The position numbers and the translations under genes were made by a program. The notes below the pieces were generated by a model, which saw only the letters and a program-made list of their open reading frames with translations, did not search any database and was not told the DNA's origin. A stretch of DNA of 64,000 bases from JBBQER01 sp038320885 (GTDB lineage: Bacteria; Actinomycetota; Acidimicrobiia; IMCC26256; PALSA-610): contig JBBQER010000002.1 of the NCBI GenBank assembly GCA_038320885.1, forward strand, positions 62,001-126,000. The letters are read 5' to 3'. Positions 8,460-16,337 of this stretch are shown piece after piece; positions within the stretch are counted from its first letter, which is position 1, and each line of letters begins with the position of its first letter.

Positions 8460-9446
8460 ATGAGCATCCAGCCGCTCCGCATGGCCATCGTCGGCTGCGG
8501 CGCGATCGCGCACTGGCATCTCGACGCGATCGAGCGCGCCGCCGTGCCCATCACCGTTACGGCCGCCGTCGATCCCGTCGAAGCGATCGCGCAGCGCCTG
8601 GCCGGCCGAACGGGAGCCCGCGCGTACCCGTCGCTCGACGCCGCGCTCATCGCGGTTCCCCACCATCTGCACGAGCCGCTCGCGACCGAAGCGCTCGGCG
8701 CGGGCCTGCACGTACTCCTCGAGAAGCCGCTCGCGCCCACCATTGGCGCGTGCGACCGAATGCTCGCCGCCGCGCGCTCGGCGGGCACCGTGTTCATGGT
8801 TGCCGAGAACGCGCAGTACTGGCCGGAAGTGCTGACCGTGCGCGACCTGGTCCGTGACGGAGCGATCGGCGACGTCATCACCGCGCGCGCCGCGACGTTC
8901 TTTCCCGCGCTCGGCGAGTTCTACGGCGGCGATCAGCCCTGGCGCAACCGCGTGGCGGCGGCCGGTGGTGGCGTCGTGATCGACACCGGTTCGCACTGGC
9001 TCAGACCGCTGCGGGTCTGGCTCGGCGAGGCCGACGAGGTGGTCGCCGCGCTCGGCCGTCCACATCCCGACATGGAGGGTGAGTCACTCTGCCGCGCGTT
9101 ACTGCGGTTCGACTCCGGCATCGTCGCCGCGTTCGACGCGATGCTCACGACCGGCGCCGTCGCGAACCAGCCCCTCTTCACCGTGACCGGCACCACGGGT
9201 GAGTGCACCATCGAAGGCTCGGGTTGGGTGAAGCTGCACGACGGCTCCGACTGGAAGGGAACGAAAGTCGGCGAGCGCGGCGGGTACCTGCTTTCGTACG
9301 AGGCCGAGCTCCACGATTTCGCCCGCGCCGTCCAGACCGGAACCGAACCGGCCGCGAGCGCCGAGTACGCGCTGGGCGAGCTCCGGCTCGCGCTCGCGAT
9401 GTACCGCTCGGCCGGCACGAAACGTTGGGAGAAGGTGTGGTCGTGA
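8460..9446 (+). CDS. Gfo/Idh/MocA family oxidoreductase
   Basis: The product has 328 residues. It has an N-terminal dinucleotide fold MAIVGCGAIAHWHLDAI, the HVLLEKPLAPT lysine motif near residue 90 and GGGVVIDTGSHWL near 175. It is likely an NAD(P)-dependent dehydrogenase. The downstream SDR gene starts within its stop codon (GTGA), so the two are co-translated and may act on the same substrate. Eleven bases of its start region (TGAGCATCCAG) also occur at 8382-8392 at the end of the preceding gene. Confidence 0.85.
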   Translation: MSIQPLRMAIVGCGAIAHWHLDAIERAAVPITVTAAVDPVEAIAQRLAGRTGARAYPSLDAALIAVPHHLHEPLATEALGAGLHVLLEKPLAPTIGACDRMLAAARSAGTVFMVAENAQYWPEVLTVRDLVRDGAIGDVITARAATFFPALGEFYGGDQPWRNRVAAAGGGVVIDTGSHWLRPLRVWLGEADEVVAALGRPHPDMEGESLCRALLRFDSGIVAAFDAMLTTGAVANQPLFTVTGTTGECTIEGSGWVKLHDGSDWKGTKVGERGGYLLSYEAELHDFARAVQTGTEPAASAEYALGELRLALAMYRSAGTKRWEKVWS

Positions 9447-10198
9447 ACAACAACACCACTGCCTTCGATTTCGCCGGAGCGCACGTGCTCGTGACGGGCG
9501 GAACGTCGGGTATCGGTCACGCCATCGCGCACGCATTTGCGTCGGCGGATGCGCACGTGACGATCACGGGGACCAAGGCATCGCCCGCGGCCTACGACAC
9601 CGACCTCGCGCCGTTCACCTACCGGCAATGCCAGATGACCGAGCCCGCCGCCATCGAGGCCGTCGCCGCGCGTTGCGACCGGCTCGACGTGCTCGTCAAC
9701 AATGCGGGCCAGAACCTGCCCGGTGGCCGGAGCGAGTACGAGCCCGACGTGTTCGAGGAGACGGTCGCCGTCAACCTCTTCGGTGCCTTCCGGATGGCGA
9801 GTGCGACGCGCGAGGTCCTCGCGGCGAGCGATCTCGTCGGCGGCGCGAGCGTCGTGAACTTGGGTTCGATGTCGTCGTTCTTCGGCATCGAGATGGTCCC
9901 GGGCTACGGCGCCGCCAAGGCCGGCATCGTGCAACTGACGAAGACACTTGCGGTGGCCTGGGCCAAGCACGGCATCCGCGTGAACGCCGTCGCGCCCGGC
10001 GTCGTCGACACGAACATGACCAAGCCGATGATGCCCTTCGACCAGCTGACCGCGCCCCTGCTTGCGCGCACGCCGATGGGCCGCTTCGCCGATGCCCATG
10101 AGATCGCGCCGGCGGTGCTGTTCCTGGCCAGCTCGGCCGCGGCCTACGTAACGGGCCAGACGCTCGCGGTCGACGGCGGCTTCTCGGTCGCCGGCTGA
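9443..10198 (+). CDS. Short-chain dehydrogenase/reductase
   Basis: This 251-residue classical SDR has the cofactor motif VTGGTSGIGHAIA near residue 16, NNAG near 81, catalytic Ser in LGSMSSFFG, the YGAAK motif near 156 and the C-terminal YVTGQTLAVDGGFSV. The GTG at 9443 is chosen because it overlaps the preceding stop (GTGA) and has GGAGAAGG seven bases upstream. It probably oxidises or reduces a hydroxyl/keto group with NAD(P). The pairing with a Gfo/Idh oxidoreductase suggests sugar or polyol metabolism. Confidence 0.88.
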   Translation: MNNNTTAFDFAGAHVLVTGGTSGIGHAIAHAFASADAHVTITGTKASPAAYDTDLAPFTYRQCQMTEPAAIEAVAARCDRLDVLVNNAGQNLPGGRSEYEPDVFEETVAVNLFGAFRMASATREVLAASDLVGGASVVNLGSMSSFFGIEMVPGYGAAKAGIVQLTKTLAVAWAKHGIRVNAVAPGVVDTNMTKPMMPFDQLTAPLLARTPMGRFADAHEIAPAVLFLASSAAAYVTGQTLAVDGGFSVAG

Positions 10199-10233
10199 TG
10201 ATCCCGACCCGATGATCCCGCAGGCCTGGGGGC

Positions 10234-10734
10234 TCAGCGCCAGGGCATGATCGCCATCATCATGGCGTCGGGGTCGTACACGAGCTCGACGTAGAGACCG
10301 AGCGCGTCCCACGTATCGAGGTAGCAGAAGCGCAAGCTGCCGAACTGGCTGCCCATCACGTTCGGGAATCCTGACTCGGCGCCGAGCGCTACCACGGCGT
10401 CGAGATCATCGACGATGAACCCGAGATGATGCAGACCGGGACCGTTCGTCGCGAGGAACTCGACGTGCAGGCCCTGTCCGCGGACCGGTCGGAGCAGCTC
10501 GACCTGCATGTTGCCGCTCCGCGCGAACCCCAATTCGAGCGCGCACGACACCCGGGCACCGCGGAGGTCGTACTCGAGATCGTCGGCCGGAAGGTTCACG
10601 AACTCGCCGCACCCGAGCGTCGAGCGCATCGCGTCGTGCGCGGCGGCGAGGTCGGCAACCACGTAGGCCTGCTGGAAGAGACCGCCGCCGATCCGCTCGA
10701 GCAGCCGACCAACGGGTATCGCGCCATTCGTCAT
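10234..10734 (-). CDS. VOC (glyoxalase/dioxygenase) superfamily protein
   Basis: The product is 166 residues with a beta-alpha-beta-beta-beta start QQAYVVADLAAAHDAM and the metal-site-like segment GPGLHHLGFIVDDLDA, ending in YVELVYDP. This matches the vicinal-oxygen-chelate fold, with His and Glu positions that could bind metal. Such proteins include methylmalonyl-CoA epimerase-like and ring-cleaving enzymes; no substrate is implied. Its ATG overlaps the stop of the upstream PAP2 frame (ATGA). Confidence 0.78.
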   Translation of the reverse strand: MTNGAIPVGRLLERIGGGLFQQAYVVADLAAAHDAMRSTLGCGEFVNLPADDLEYDLRGARVSCALELGFARSGNMQVELLRPVRGQGLHVEFLATNGPGLHHLGFIVDDLDAVVALGAESGFPNVMGSQFGSLRFCYLDTWDALGLYVELVYDPDAMMMAIMPWR

Positions 10735-11462
10735 TCGGCGCGCACCTTCGGCACGCCGAACGCGAGGTTCACGGCGCCGCCGATCGCGAGCGCGAGCGCT
10801 TGGAACGCCACGGTCTGATCCGACCTCACGACCGAACGCGCACCGGCGGGCCTTCGCCACCGAGACCGAACGCCCAGCGTCACAGCGTGCCCGACAAGAT
10901 GCCGAGACCGGCGCCGCCCACGACGTCGAGCGGCAGGTGCGCCCGAATAGAGCCGCGCCACCGCGACCACCGACGCGAGCCCGAAGGCGACCGGTCGCCA
11001 CGCTCGCGGCATCGACGGAGCGAGGACAGTCGCCAATGCGAACGCGACCGCGGCGTGCCCGAAGACGTAACCGACACCGGTCCCCGAGTCGCGCAACTTG
11101 ACGTTGGCGAGCAATGCGGCCGGACGGCCGCGCGAGACGACCCCCTTGATCACCTTCGCCGACCAGAACGCGGTCTGGCTCGCGGTCAACGCCGCGAGCG
11201 TCAACCGCTTTTGTCGAGTGGATACGAACGTGACGACGACGACCACGAGCGAGCCCGCCATGCTCCCGAGTTGCATCGGAACCCACACCGACGGCCAGAG
11301 CGAGTCGGGTGCCTCGTTCACGCGCTCGAAAAGATCCTCTTCCCAGCCCGGCACGCCGTGGTTCACGGTCACGACGACCCAGCTCCCGGCCAGCAGCGCC
11401 GACGCGCCGAGCACCGCGATTTCCTCGGTCCGCCGAACGCGCTGCTTGCTTTCCGCCGCCAT
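10731..11462 (-). pseudogene. PAP2-family membrane phosphatase, frameshifted
   Basis: The ATG at 11462 opens a membrane protein with PAP2 motifs: KGVVSRGRP, FGHAAVAFALA and VARLYSGA. At about 10965 the conserved continuation HLPLDVVGGAGLGIL is in another frame, so two bases appear lost (or one gained). That frame then meets a TGA at 10880 where relatives I recall have Trp in a run like LWRW. The original frame stays open to 10731, where its stop overlaps the VOC start. The active-site histidine of motif 3 is therefore lost in the annotated frame. Relatives dephosphorylate lipid phosphates. It is either a decayed gene or an assembly error. Confidence 0.6.
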
Positions 11463-11500
11463 CGAGGTCGAGTCGCGAGTCAATCGAGCGTGGACGGCGG

Positions 11501-11620
11501 CTACTCGTCGGTGAGCAGCAAGAAGTACGCCTGGACGCGCACGAGCGGTCGCCAGTTCGCGATCCTCTCGGGCGGATCGAAGGTGAGCGCGGCGGGATAG
11601 GCACTACTGGTGGGCTGCAT
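11501..11620 (-). pseudogene. Collapsed DUF4389 gene remnant
   Basis: A 39-codon frame starts with an N-terminal DUF4389-like piece (LTFDPPERIANWRPLV) and continues directly into what is normally the family's C-terminal piece (RVQAYFLLLTDE). The next codon is TAG where relatives have Tyr, followed by PPS where relatives read PPF. The membrane core is missing, so this looks like an internal deletion plus a nonsense change. The intact paralogue at 59226-59864 has the same landmarks (RWLPLVKW and VLVTDRYPPFAL). Confidence 0.55.
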
Positions 11621-11673
11621 GAGGTACCCCCTGGGGTGGATCGACCGACGCTACCCGGGTACATCGCGAGCGT

Positions 11674-11862
11674 TCAGCTCTCTCCGTCCCACTCTGCGTC
11701 CTCGGCGTCCCAGGCCTCGTTGCGCGCGTCGACCCGCTCTTTCCAGTGTTCGGCCGCTTCCCGCGACGGGTACGGGCCGAGGCGCCGATCGGGCGGGCAA
11801 CCGTCGGCGCGTTCCGCCGCTTTGTGATCGAGGCACCACCACCACTCGTCGTCTCCGGTCAT
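11674..11862 (-). CDS. Small conserved Trp-rich protein
   Basis: The product is 62 residues: MTGDDEWWWCLDHK, then GCPPDRRLGPYPSREAAEHW and a charged tail. I recognise the pattern WWWCLxH...RLGPYxSREAA from short actinobacterial proteins of unknown function. There is one Cys near the N-terminus and one in GCP, with no signal peptide. The ATG at 11862 is chosen because the longer frame only adds Arg-rich sequence. Confidence 0.6.
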   Translation of the reverse strand: MTGDDEWWWCLDHKAAERADGCPPDRRLGPYPSREAAEHWKERVDARNEAWDAEDAEWDGES

Positions 11863-11894
11863 GGGCGCGCAATGTACCGGCCGGGCTGGGTCAC

Positions 11895-12689
11895 CTACCC
11901 GTGACCCATGCAGATCGCGATCAGCTCCGCGTACAGCTCGTCGACGTCGATGGTCTCGCCCTGCCGCGCGAACCAGCCGCACACGTTGGTGAGGTCCCGG
12001 TGCAGGTAGTCGAGTGCATGTGGATTGGTCGTCACGTCGACGGTCTGCGGGAAGTCGATAAGCCACAGCTCGTCGTGCCACCACAACAGGTTGTACGCCG
12101 AGAGGTCGGCGTGCACGAAGCCCGCCTCGACCAACAGGCGCAGGCTGTCGATCAGCTGCGTGAAGGCCGAGCGGATCTCGGCCGCACCCAACCGGGCTTC
12201 GCTCAGGCGCGGCGCGGCGCGCTCCGTGTCGCCCACGAACTGCATGAGGAGACCGTCACCCCGAGGACCGACCGGGTACGGCACGTTCACGCCCGCCTTC
12301 CACGCCTGTTGCATCATGTCGAGCTCGTGGCCGGTCCAGCGGCCGGTAAGCAGCTTCTTGCCGTAGTTCGTCATCCGCTCGGCCGCGCGTTGGTCGCGGG
12401 ACTTGGCGAACTTCCGACCGTCGCGGTACGCGAGGTCGTTCATGAAGCTGTTCCCGCGCTGGAATCCCAGCGCTTCGAGCTCACCCTTGTGCGTAACCGT
12501 GCGCGGCCGGTACCGCTTGTGCGCGAGCAGGCACGATCGGTCGAGATACGAGCGTTCGACGACGAAGACTTCGGCTTCCTTGCCTGATTTCAGGTTCCCG
12601 AGATCGACCTCGACGTAGTCGACCTCGTCAGTGATGAGCCACGACGGCGTGGGGCGCACGAGCGCCTTCCTTTCGAGCGTTGGGAGCAT
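11895..12689 (-). CDS. RIO-type serine/threonine protein kinase
   Basis: The product has 264 residues. The RIO ATP-binding loop SGKEAEVFV is near residue 35, the catalytic loop FVHADLSAYNLLWW near 190 and the metal-binding LIDFPQTVD near 207. This matches archaeal/bacterial RIO1-like kinases or ATPases, whose bacterial role is poorly known. A possible 16-codon leader ORF with a strong ribosome-binding site lies just upstream (12723-12773). Confidence 0.88.
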   Translation of the reverse strand: MLPTLERKALVRPTPSWLITDEVDYVEVDLGNLKSGKEAEVFVVERSYLDRSCLLAHKRYRPRTVTHKGELEALGFQRGNSFMNDLAYRDGRKFAKSRDQRAAERMTNYGKKLLTGRWTGHELDMMQQAWKAGVNVPYPVGPRGDGLLMQFVGDTERAAPRLSEARLGAAEIRSAFTQLIDSLRLLVEAGFVHADLSAYNLLWWHDELWLIDFPQTVDVTTNPHALDYLHRDLTNVCGWFARQGETIDVDELYAELIAICMGHG

Positions 12690-12722
12690 GCGACGCGGAT
12701 GGCGTCCTCCCTCGACCCGGAC

Positions 12723-12773
12723 TCAGAAGGCAGTCGCGACGCGACGGAGGACAGCCGTGACAGAGACATTCAT
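12723..12773 (-). CDS. Possible leader peptide upstream of the RIO kinase
   Basis: The minus strand has AAGGAGG eight bases before an ATG at 12773, followed by a 16-codon ORF, MNVSVTAVLRRVATAF, ending with TGA at 12723-12725. It ends 33 bp before the RIO kinase start. This is the best Shine-Dalgarno match I noticed in the window. Nothing else explains it, but a reading frame this short could be chance. Confidence 0.35.
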   Translation of the reverse strand: MNVSVTAVLRRVATAF

Positions 12774-12975
12774 GTGCACGACCTCCTTCTCGTCGGTGAA
12801 CGCCCAAGTTTCGTCCCTCGCCCGACGCGGGTCAATCGATTTGGAAGCAAGCCCGTCACTTACCTCGCCCATGCCGACGCGTTTCGGAGTAGGGTCAAGC
12901 CGACGTTTCCCGTTGGTTGCGCCTCACAGGGCTTGTCCCGGACCCCGGCACCCCCTCCTCTCGAAGGAGCGCGGC

Positions 12976-13278
12976 GTGCAGAACTTCTCGGTAATGGTGG
13001 TCTTCGATCATGAGCAACGGGTTGTGATCTCGGGGGAGGTCGACCTGGCGACCGTGCCGCAGATCGACGACGCGTTCTCGCTCGTCGATGCCGACGTTTT
13101 CGTGGATTGCGGAGGGGTCGACTTCATCGACTCCTCCGGGTTCCACGCCCTCGATCGGGGCTTCGAGGCGGCGATTGCTCGCGGGTCGGCGTTCTCGGTC
13201 GTCGGACTGGGCGAGTTGGCGACGCGGGTCGGCGAGATTCTGGGGCTTCCGTACATCGTTTCGCCGGTCGGCGTCTGA
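12976..13278 (+). CDS. STAS-domain anti-sigma-factor antagonist
   Basis: The product is 100 residues and consists only of a STAS domain: VVISGEVDLATVPQIDDAF, then VDCGGVDFIDSSGFHAL. The second Ser of DSSG is at the position phosphorylated in SpoIIAA-like antagonists. It probably controls an anti-sigma kinase encoded elsewhere. The GTG at 12976 has GAAGGAG at about seven bases' distance. The 286 bp upstream (12690-12975) hold this promoter region and the minus-strand leader ORF; I see no other gene there. Confidence 0.82.
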   Translation: MQNFSVMVVFDHEQRVVISGEVDLATVPQIDDAFSLVDADVFVDCGGVDFIDSSGFHALDRGFEAAIARGSAFSVVGLGELATRVGEILGLPYIVSPVGV

Positions 13279-13291
13279 GGCGTCGCGTCCG

Positions 13292-14371
13292 TCACCACAC
13301 GGGCGCGAGCACCTCCGCGATGCGCTCGGGTGCCACGCAGCTCGGAGCGGGCCGGTCGCCGTCGCGGGCGAGGAAGCTGAGCACGACCGGGAACGCGCGA
13401 CCCGACATCGTCGTCCACGGCGTGAGGCGGTCGGCGCCGATCCACCGGCCGGGTGCCGTCTCGATGCGATCGAGCTCGGCCGTGGCGCGGCGCAACGGCT
13501 CGTGATCCACGATCCATTGGTTGGAGTCACCCGTCGACACCAGGCCCGGCGGACTCCAACGGTCGGGCGTCTCGGCCCACGAGTACGACGGCACCCATAC
13601 GTCGTGGAACCATCCGTCGGTCCCGGGCACCGACACGATCTGGACACGCTGGCCGTGCTCGCGGTTGCGCACCTGCGGCCAGAGCCAGACCGAGGTGTCG
13701 ACGACCGCGTTGAGGATCGGGATCTTGAGGGCTACGTCGAGATCGGCCTCCCGGTCCGGATACACGAACGCGACCAGCCGATCGGTGATCGACTCGACCC
13801 GCACGTCGCCGCGCGCGATCCGCTCGCACCCGCGCTCGATGATCTCCCAACCCGCGGTGATCGCCGGCGCTTCCGAGAGCGAGCCGTCGAGCACGCCGGT
13901 GACGATCTGCATCGCCTCCGCATATACGTCGCCCACGTCGGCAGGCCGCGCATCCGGATCGGACAACAGCAATGACACTTCCTGCGCGAGCCGGAACGCG
14001 GGCCGGTCGGCCCACGCCATGAAGTCGCCCATCGCCGCGGCACCGACGAGGGTGTCGTAGTTCGCGAGCGCGGTCTCGCTCTCGAGCAGCGCGTACAACG
14101 CGAGGATCCCGTCGACGTCGGCGTGATCGTTCACCACGAGATCGGCGTCGCGCCGCGCGGCGCTCGAGGCGTATCGCAGGCAGATCTCCGTGGACGTATC
14201 GGCCTTGAGCTCAGCCGCGGTCTGGTTCGGGACCCAGTGGCTCAGCTCGATATCGGCGCCGGCGCGCAACGCGCCGGCCCGGGCGCCGTCGGCGTAGATG
14301 ACGCGCGCCGCGTCCGGCCGCGGGCGACTCGACCCCTGGATGTGGAACCGGTCGGTCACCGACGTCGTCAT
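13292..14371 (-). CDS. Conserved uncharacterised protein with NDHADVDG motif (DUF6687-like)
   Basis: The product is 359 residues and cytoplasmic. A motif VVNDHADVDGILALYALLE (about residues 80-98) resembles the metal-binding DHxDxDG core of DHH-type phosphoesterases, and the C-terminal part is rich in Trp (VDTSVWLWPQVR, WFHDVWVPSY). It resembles actinobacterial proteins I recall as DUF6687, without a known function. A phosphoesterase role is possible but unproven. It follows the PhyH gene on the same strand by 19 bp. Confidence 0.6.
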   Translation of the reverse strand: MTTSVTDRFHIQGSSRPRPDAARVIYADGARAGALRAGADIELSHWVPNQTAAELKADTSTEICLRYASSAARRDADLVVNDHADVDGILALYALLESETALANYDTLVGAAAMGDFMAWADRPAFRLAQEVSLLLSDPDARPADVGDVYAEAMQIVTGVLDGSLSEAPAITAGWEIIERGCERIARGDVRVESITDRLVAFVYPDREADLDVALKIPILNAVVDTSVWLWPQVRNREHGQRVQIVSVPGTDGWFHDVWVPSYSWAETPDRWSPPGLVSTGDSNQWIVDHEPLRRATAELDRIETAPGRWIGADRLTPWTTMSGRAFPVVLSFLARDGDRPAPSCVAPERIAEVLAPVW

Positions 14372-14390
14372 GACGAAACGCTACGACCCC

Positions 14391-15614
14391 TCAACCGGTG
14401 TGACCGGGGGCCTGGGAGACCGTCTTGTACGCGCTTTCGCGCACTGCGCCGATCGCGGCCATCGCCCGCTGCTGGACTTCGCCCGCCTGCTCCTTGGGCG
14501 GGAGCCCGAAGCCGGTATACATCACGCGGCGCTCGCGCTCGACGGGAGGTTGCGACATGTGGAGCGTGCAGCTGCAGTGAACGGTGATGTCGCCGGTCTC
14601 AGTCGGCAGGTCGACGATCGGCAGGTCGGAGCTGCTGCGCACGAACGCGGGCTGCACGAGCGCGCGGTGTGAACCGGCGACGACACGCAACTGTCCCGAC
14701 CGGGCGTCGGCCCCGGTCACCGAGATGCCGCACGTGAGGCCGCAGCACCGGTAGGAGTGCATGCCGAGCGAGCAGTCCTTGTGCCACGGCACGTCGGAGA
14801 TTCCTTCGACCACGCCGATCGGCTTCACCAGCGCCTCGATGCGATTGCCGGTCGTGCGCGCGACGTAGTCGCCTTCGACGAGCCGGCCGATGCGCAGGAA
14901 CCGATCACCGGCGAGAAGGTCGCGCACGCGTGTGGAGTGCTCGTGGAAGTACTCCATCCGCACGCACCGATCGTCGCCGTTTGCAGTCTTCGCCCACCAC
15001 GAACGGCCGTCGTCGCGCGCATACGTGGGGAGCGCGCGGTCCATGTCGGCGGAGATCTCGGCCATGATCCCCGGTTCGAACCAGCCGCGCAGGTGCAAGA
15101 AGCCCGCCGCGCCGAGGAAACCCGCGATCTCGTCGTCATCGTCATCGGGGGTGAACACCCGCTGCAGATCGAGTGGAGAACCGTCGCGGTGCTCGAACGC
15201 GACCGCGCCGCGCGTGTGCACCGGACGCATATCGATGAGCGAGCGGAGCACGACCCACCAGTCGAGGAAGTCGCCGAGGTTGCCGCGCGGCATGCGCAAC
15301 GTACCGGCGGTCAGGAACGTCATCGGCGTCTTGAGGTCGTTGACGACATCGGCGACGTCGGCGTCGGAGACCTCCACCCGCGCGGCGCCGTCGGCACCGG
15401 CGCGCACCGACAACGTCGACTCGTCGAGCGCGAACGTCCAGCTTCCCGACGGGGTGGCGATCGTGAACGGCTCGACGCGCAGCTCGCGTGCGCCCTCGAC
15501 GGCGAGATCGGATCGATCGGCGATCAGCGCCGGTAGTTCGGTGTCGAAGAACGCCCGAGCATCGATGTCCCTGATGTCAGCTTCGGTGCGCGTGCGATAG
15601 TCCAACGAAACCAT
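14391..15614 (-). CDS. Phytanoyl-CoA dioxygenase-family protein with N-terminal SCP2-like domain
   Basis: The product is 407 residues from ATG 15614 (an in-frame ATG at 15647 is an alternative). Residues about 35-140 look like a sterol-carrier SCP2 domain (SWTFALDESTLSVRAG...). The C-terminal half is a PhyH double-stranded beta helix: WHKD (HxD) near 290, GSHRALVQP, and a distal His in HCSCTLHMS, giving the 2-His-1-carboxylate iron site. It is likely an Fe(II)/2-oxoglutarate oxygenase on a lipid-like substrate. It is the last ArsR-operon gene if the transcript from 16281 runs through. Confidence 0.75.
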   Translation of the reverse strand: MVSLDYRTRTEADIRDIDARAFFDTELPALIADRSDLAVEGARELRVEPFTIATPSGSWTFALDESTLSVRAGADGAARVEVSDADVADVVNDLKTPMTFLTAGTLRMPRGNLGDFLDWWVVLRSLIDMRPVHTRGAVAFEHRDGSPLDLQRVFTPDDDDDEIAGFLGAAGFLHLRGWFEPGIMAEISADMDRALPTYARDDGRSWWAKTANGDDRCVRMEYFHEHSTRVRDLLAGDRFLRIGRLVEGDYVARTTGNRIEALVKPIGVVEGISDVPWHKDCSLGMHSYRCCGLTCGISVTGADARSGQLRVVAGSHRALVQPAFVRSSSDLPIVDLPTETGDITVHCSCTLHMSQPPVERERRVMYTGFGLPPKEQAGEVQQRAMAAIGAVRESAYKTVSQAPGHTG

Positions 15615-15653
15615 CTCGACCCCCGGTTCACGACCAGTCTGCCGCATCGCGGT

Positions 15654-15959
15654 TCACGAAGGCTCGAAGCGGTCTATCCATCTTCCGGCGACCCGACCGA
15701 GGCGGTCGACGTCGAGCCGATACACCCGCTCCCGGCCGCGCGTCTCGGCCCGCAGCAGCCCGGAGTCCTCGAGGACTCGCAAGTGGCGGGTGGTGGTGGG
15801 CCACGAGCACTCGAATCGCGAGGCGATCGCTCCGGATGTCATCTCTCCCCCGCGCGCGAGGAGAACGGACAGGATCGTCCGCCGCGCCTGGTGCGCGAGG
15901 GCGTTGAACACCGAGTCGAGATCCTCGAGATCGGCGAGCCCCCGAGGCCTCGCGCTCAC
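15654..15959 (-). CDS. ArsR-family transcriptional regulator
   Basis: The product is 101 residues with a winged helix-turn-helix: VFNALAHQARRTILSVLL, recognition segment SWPTTTRHLRVLEDSGLL and wing ETRGRERVYRLD. No arsenic-type cysteine pair is seen, so it is more like the SRPBCC/AHSA1-linked ArsR group. The GTG at 15959 overlaps the stop of the upstream gene (GTGA). The palindrome at 16286-16311 in the operon promoter is a plausible operator for it. Confidence 0.83.
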   Translation of the reverse strand: MSARPRGLADLEDLDSVFNALAHQARRTILSVLLARGGEMTSGAIASRFECSWPTTTRHLRVLEDSGLLRAETRGRERVYRLDVDRLGRVAGRWIDRFEPS

Positions 15960-16273
15960 GCGCTGAGTTCGACGCGGCGATAGTGCGGGAAATCCCACTT
16001 CGGCTGGCCGTCACGGTCTTCGAGCAACGGTTCCATCGGCTCCCAGATCGCGAGCACGTCCGGATGCTCGTGGGCCCGGCCGAACCCGCCCTCGACCCAC
16101 GTGAAGACCTCGACGTACGTCGGCTCCTCGTTCCGGCAGAACACGAGCGACCGCTCGTCCGTGACGAAGCCCAAGCCGTGCAGCGTCGTCCAGTGCCGGC
16201 GAAGGAGATCCTCGAACGCATCCTCGGAGCCGGGACGCACGCGATACGTGCAGATCACTGTTTCATTAGCCAT
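15956..16273 (-). CDS. ABM-like ferredoxin-fold (dimeric alpha-beta barrel) protein
   Basis: The product is 105 residues with the pattern VICTYRVRPGSEDAFEDLLRRHWTTL, then PTYVEVFTWVEGGFGRAHEHPDV, typical of antibiotic-biosynthesis-monooxygenase-like dimeric barrels. It is the first gene of the operon with ArsR. Seven bases separate the -10 element from its ATG, so the mRNA is probably leaderless. Confidence 0.65.
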   Translation of the reverse strand: MANETVICTYRVRPGSEDAFEDLLRRHWTTLHGLGFVTDERSLVFCRNEEPTYVEVFTWVEGGFGRAHEHPDVLAIWEPMEPLLEDRDGQPKWDFPHYRRVELSA

Positions 16274-16280
16274 ATCGCTA

Positions 16281-16311
16281 AGTATCTCGACATCGACAAC
16301 CCGATGTCAAG
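16281..16311 (-). promoter_or_regulatory. Promoter with palindromic operator for the ArsR operon
   Basis: On the minus strand TTGACA (16305-16310) is followed by an 18-bp spacer and GATACT (16281-16286), then seven bases to the ATG at 16273. A palindrome fills the space between the boxes: CTCGACATCG (16286-16295), six bases, CGATGTCAAG, which match as an inverted repeat at 9 of 10 positions. A repressor bound there would block polymerase directly. Confidence 0.6.
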
Positions 16312-16312
16312 T

Positions 16313-16336
16313 GCCGCGCCGCCGACGCGGCGCGGC
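16313..16336 (-). terminator. GC-rich hairpin after the UbiB-like gene
   Basis: The sequence GCCGCGCCG, six bases, CGGCGCGGC forms a perfect 9-bp stem one base beyond the stop of the minus-strand kinase gene (16338-16340). There is no clear T tract, as is common for GC-rich actinobacterial terminators. It also separates that gene from the ArsR-operon promoter. Confidence 0.45.
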
Positions 16337-16337
16337 G

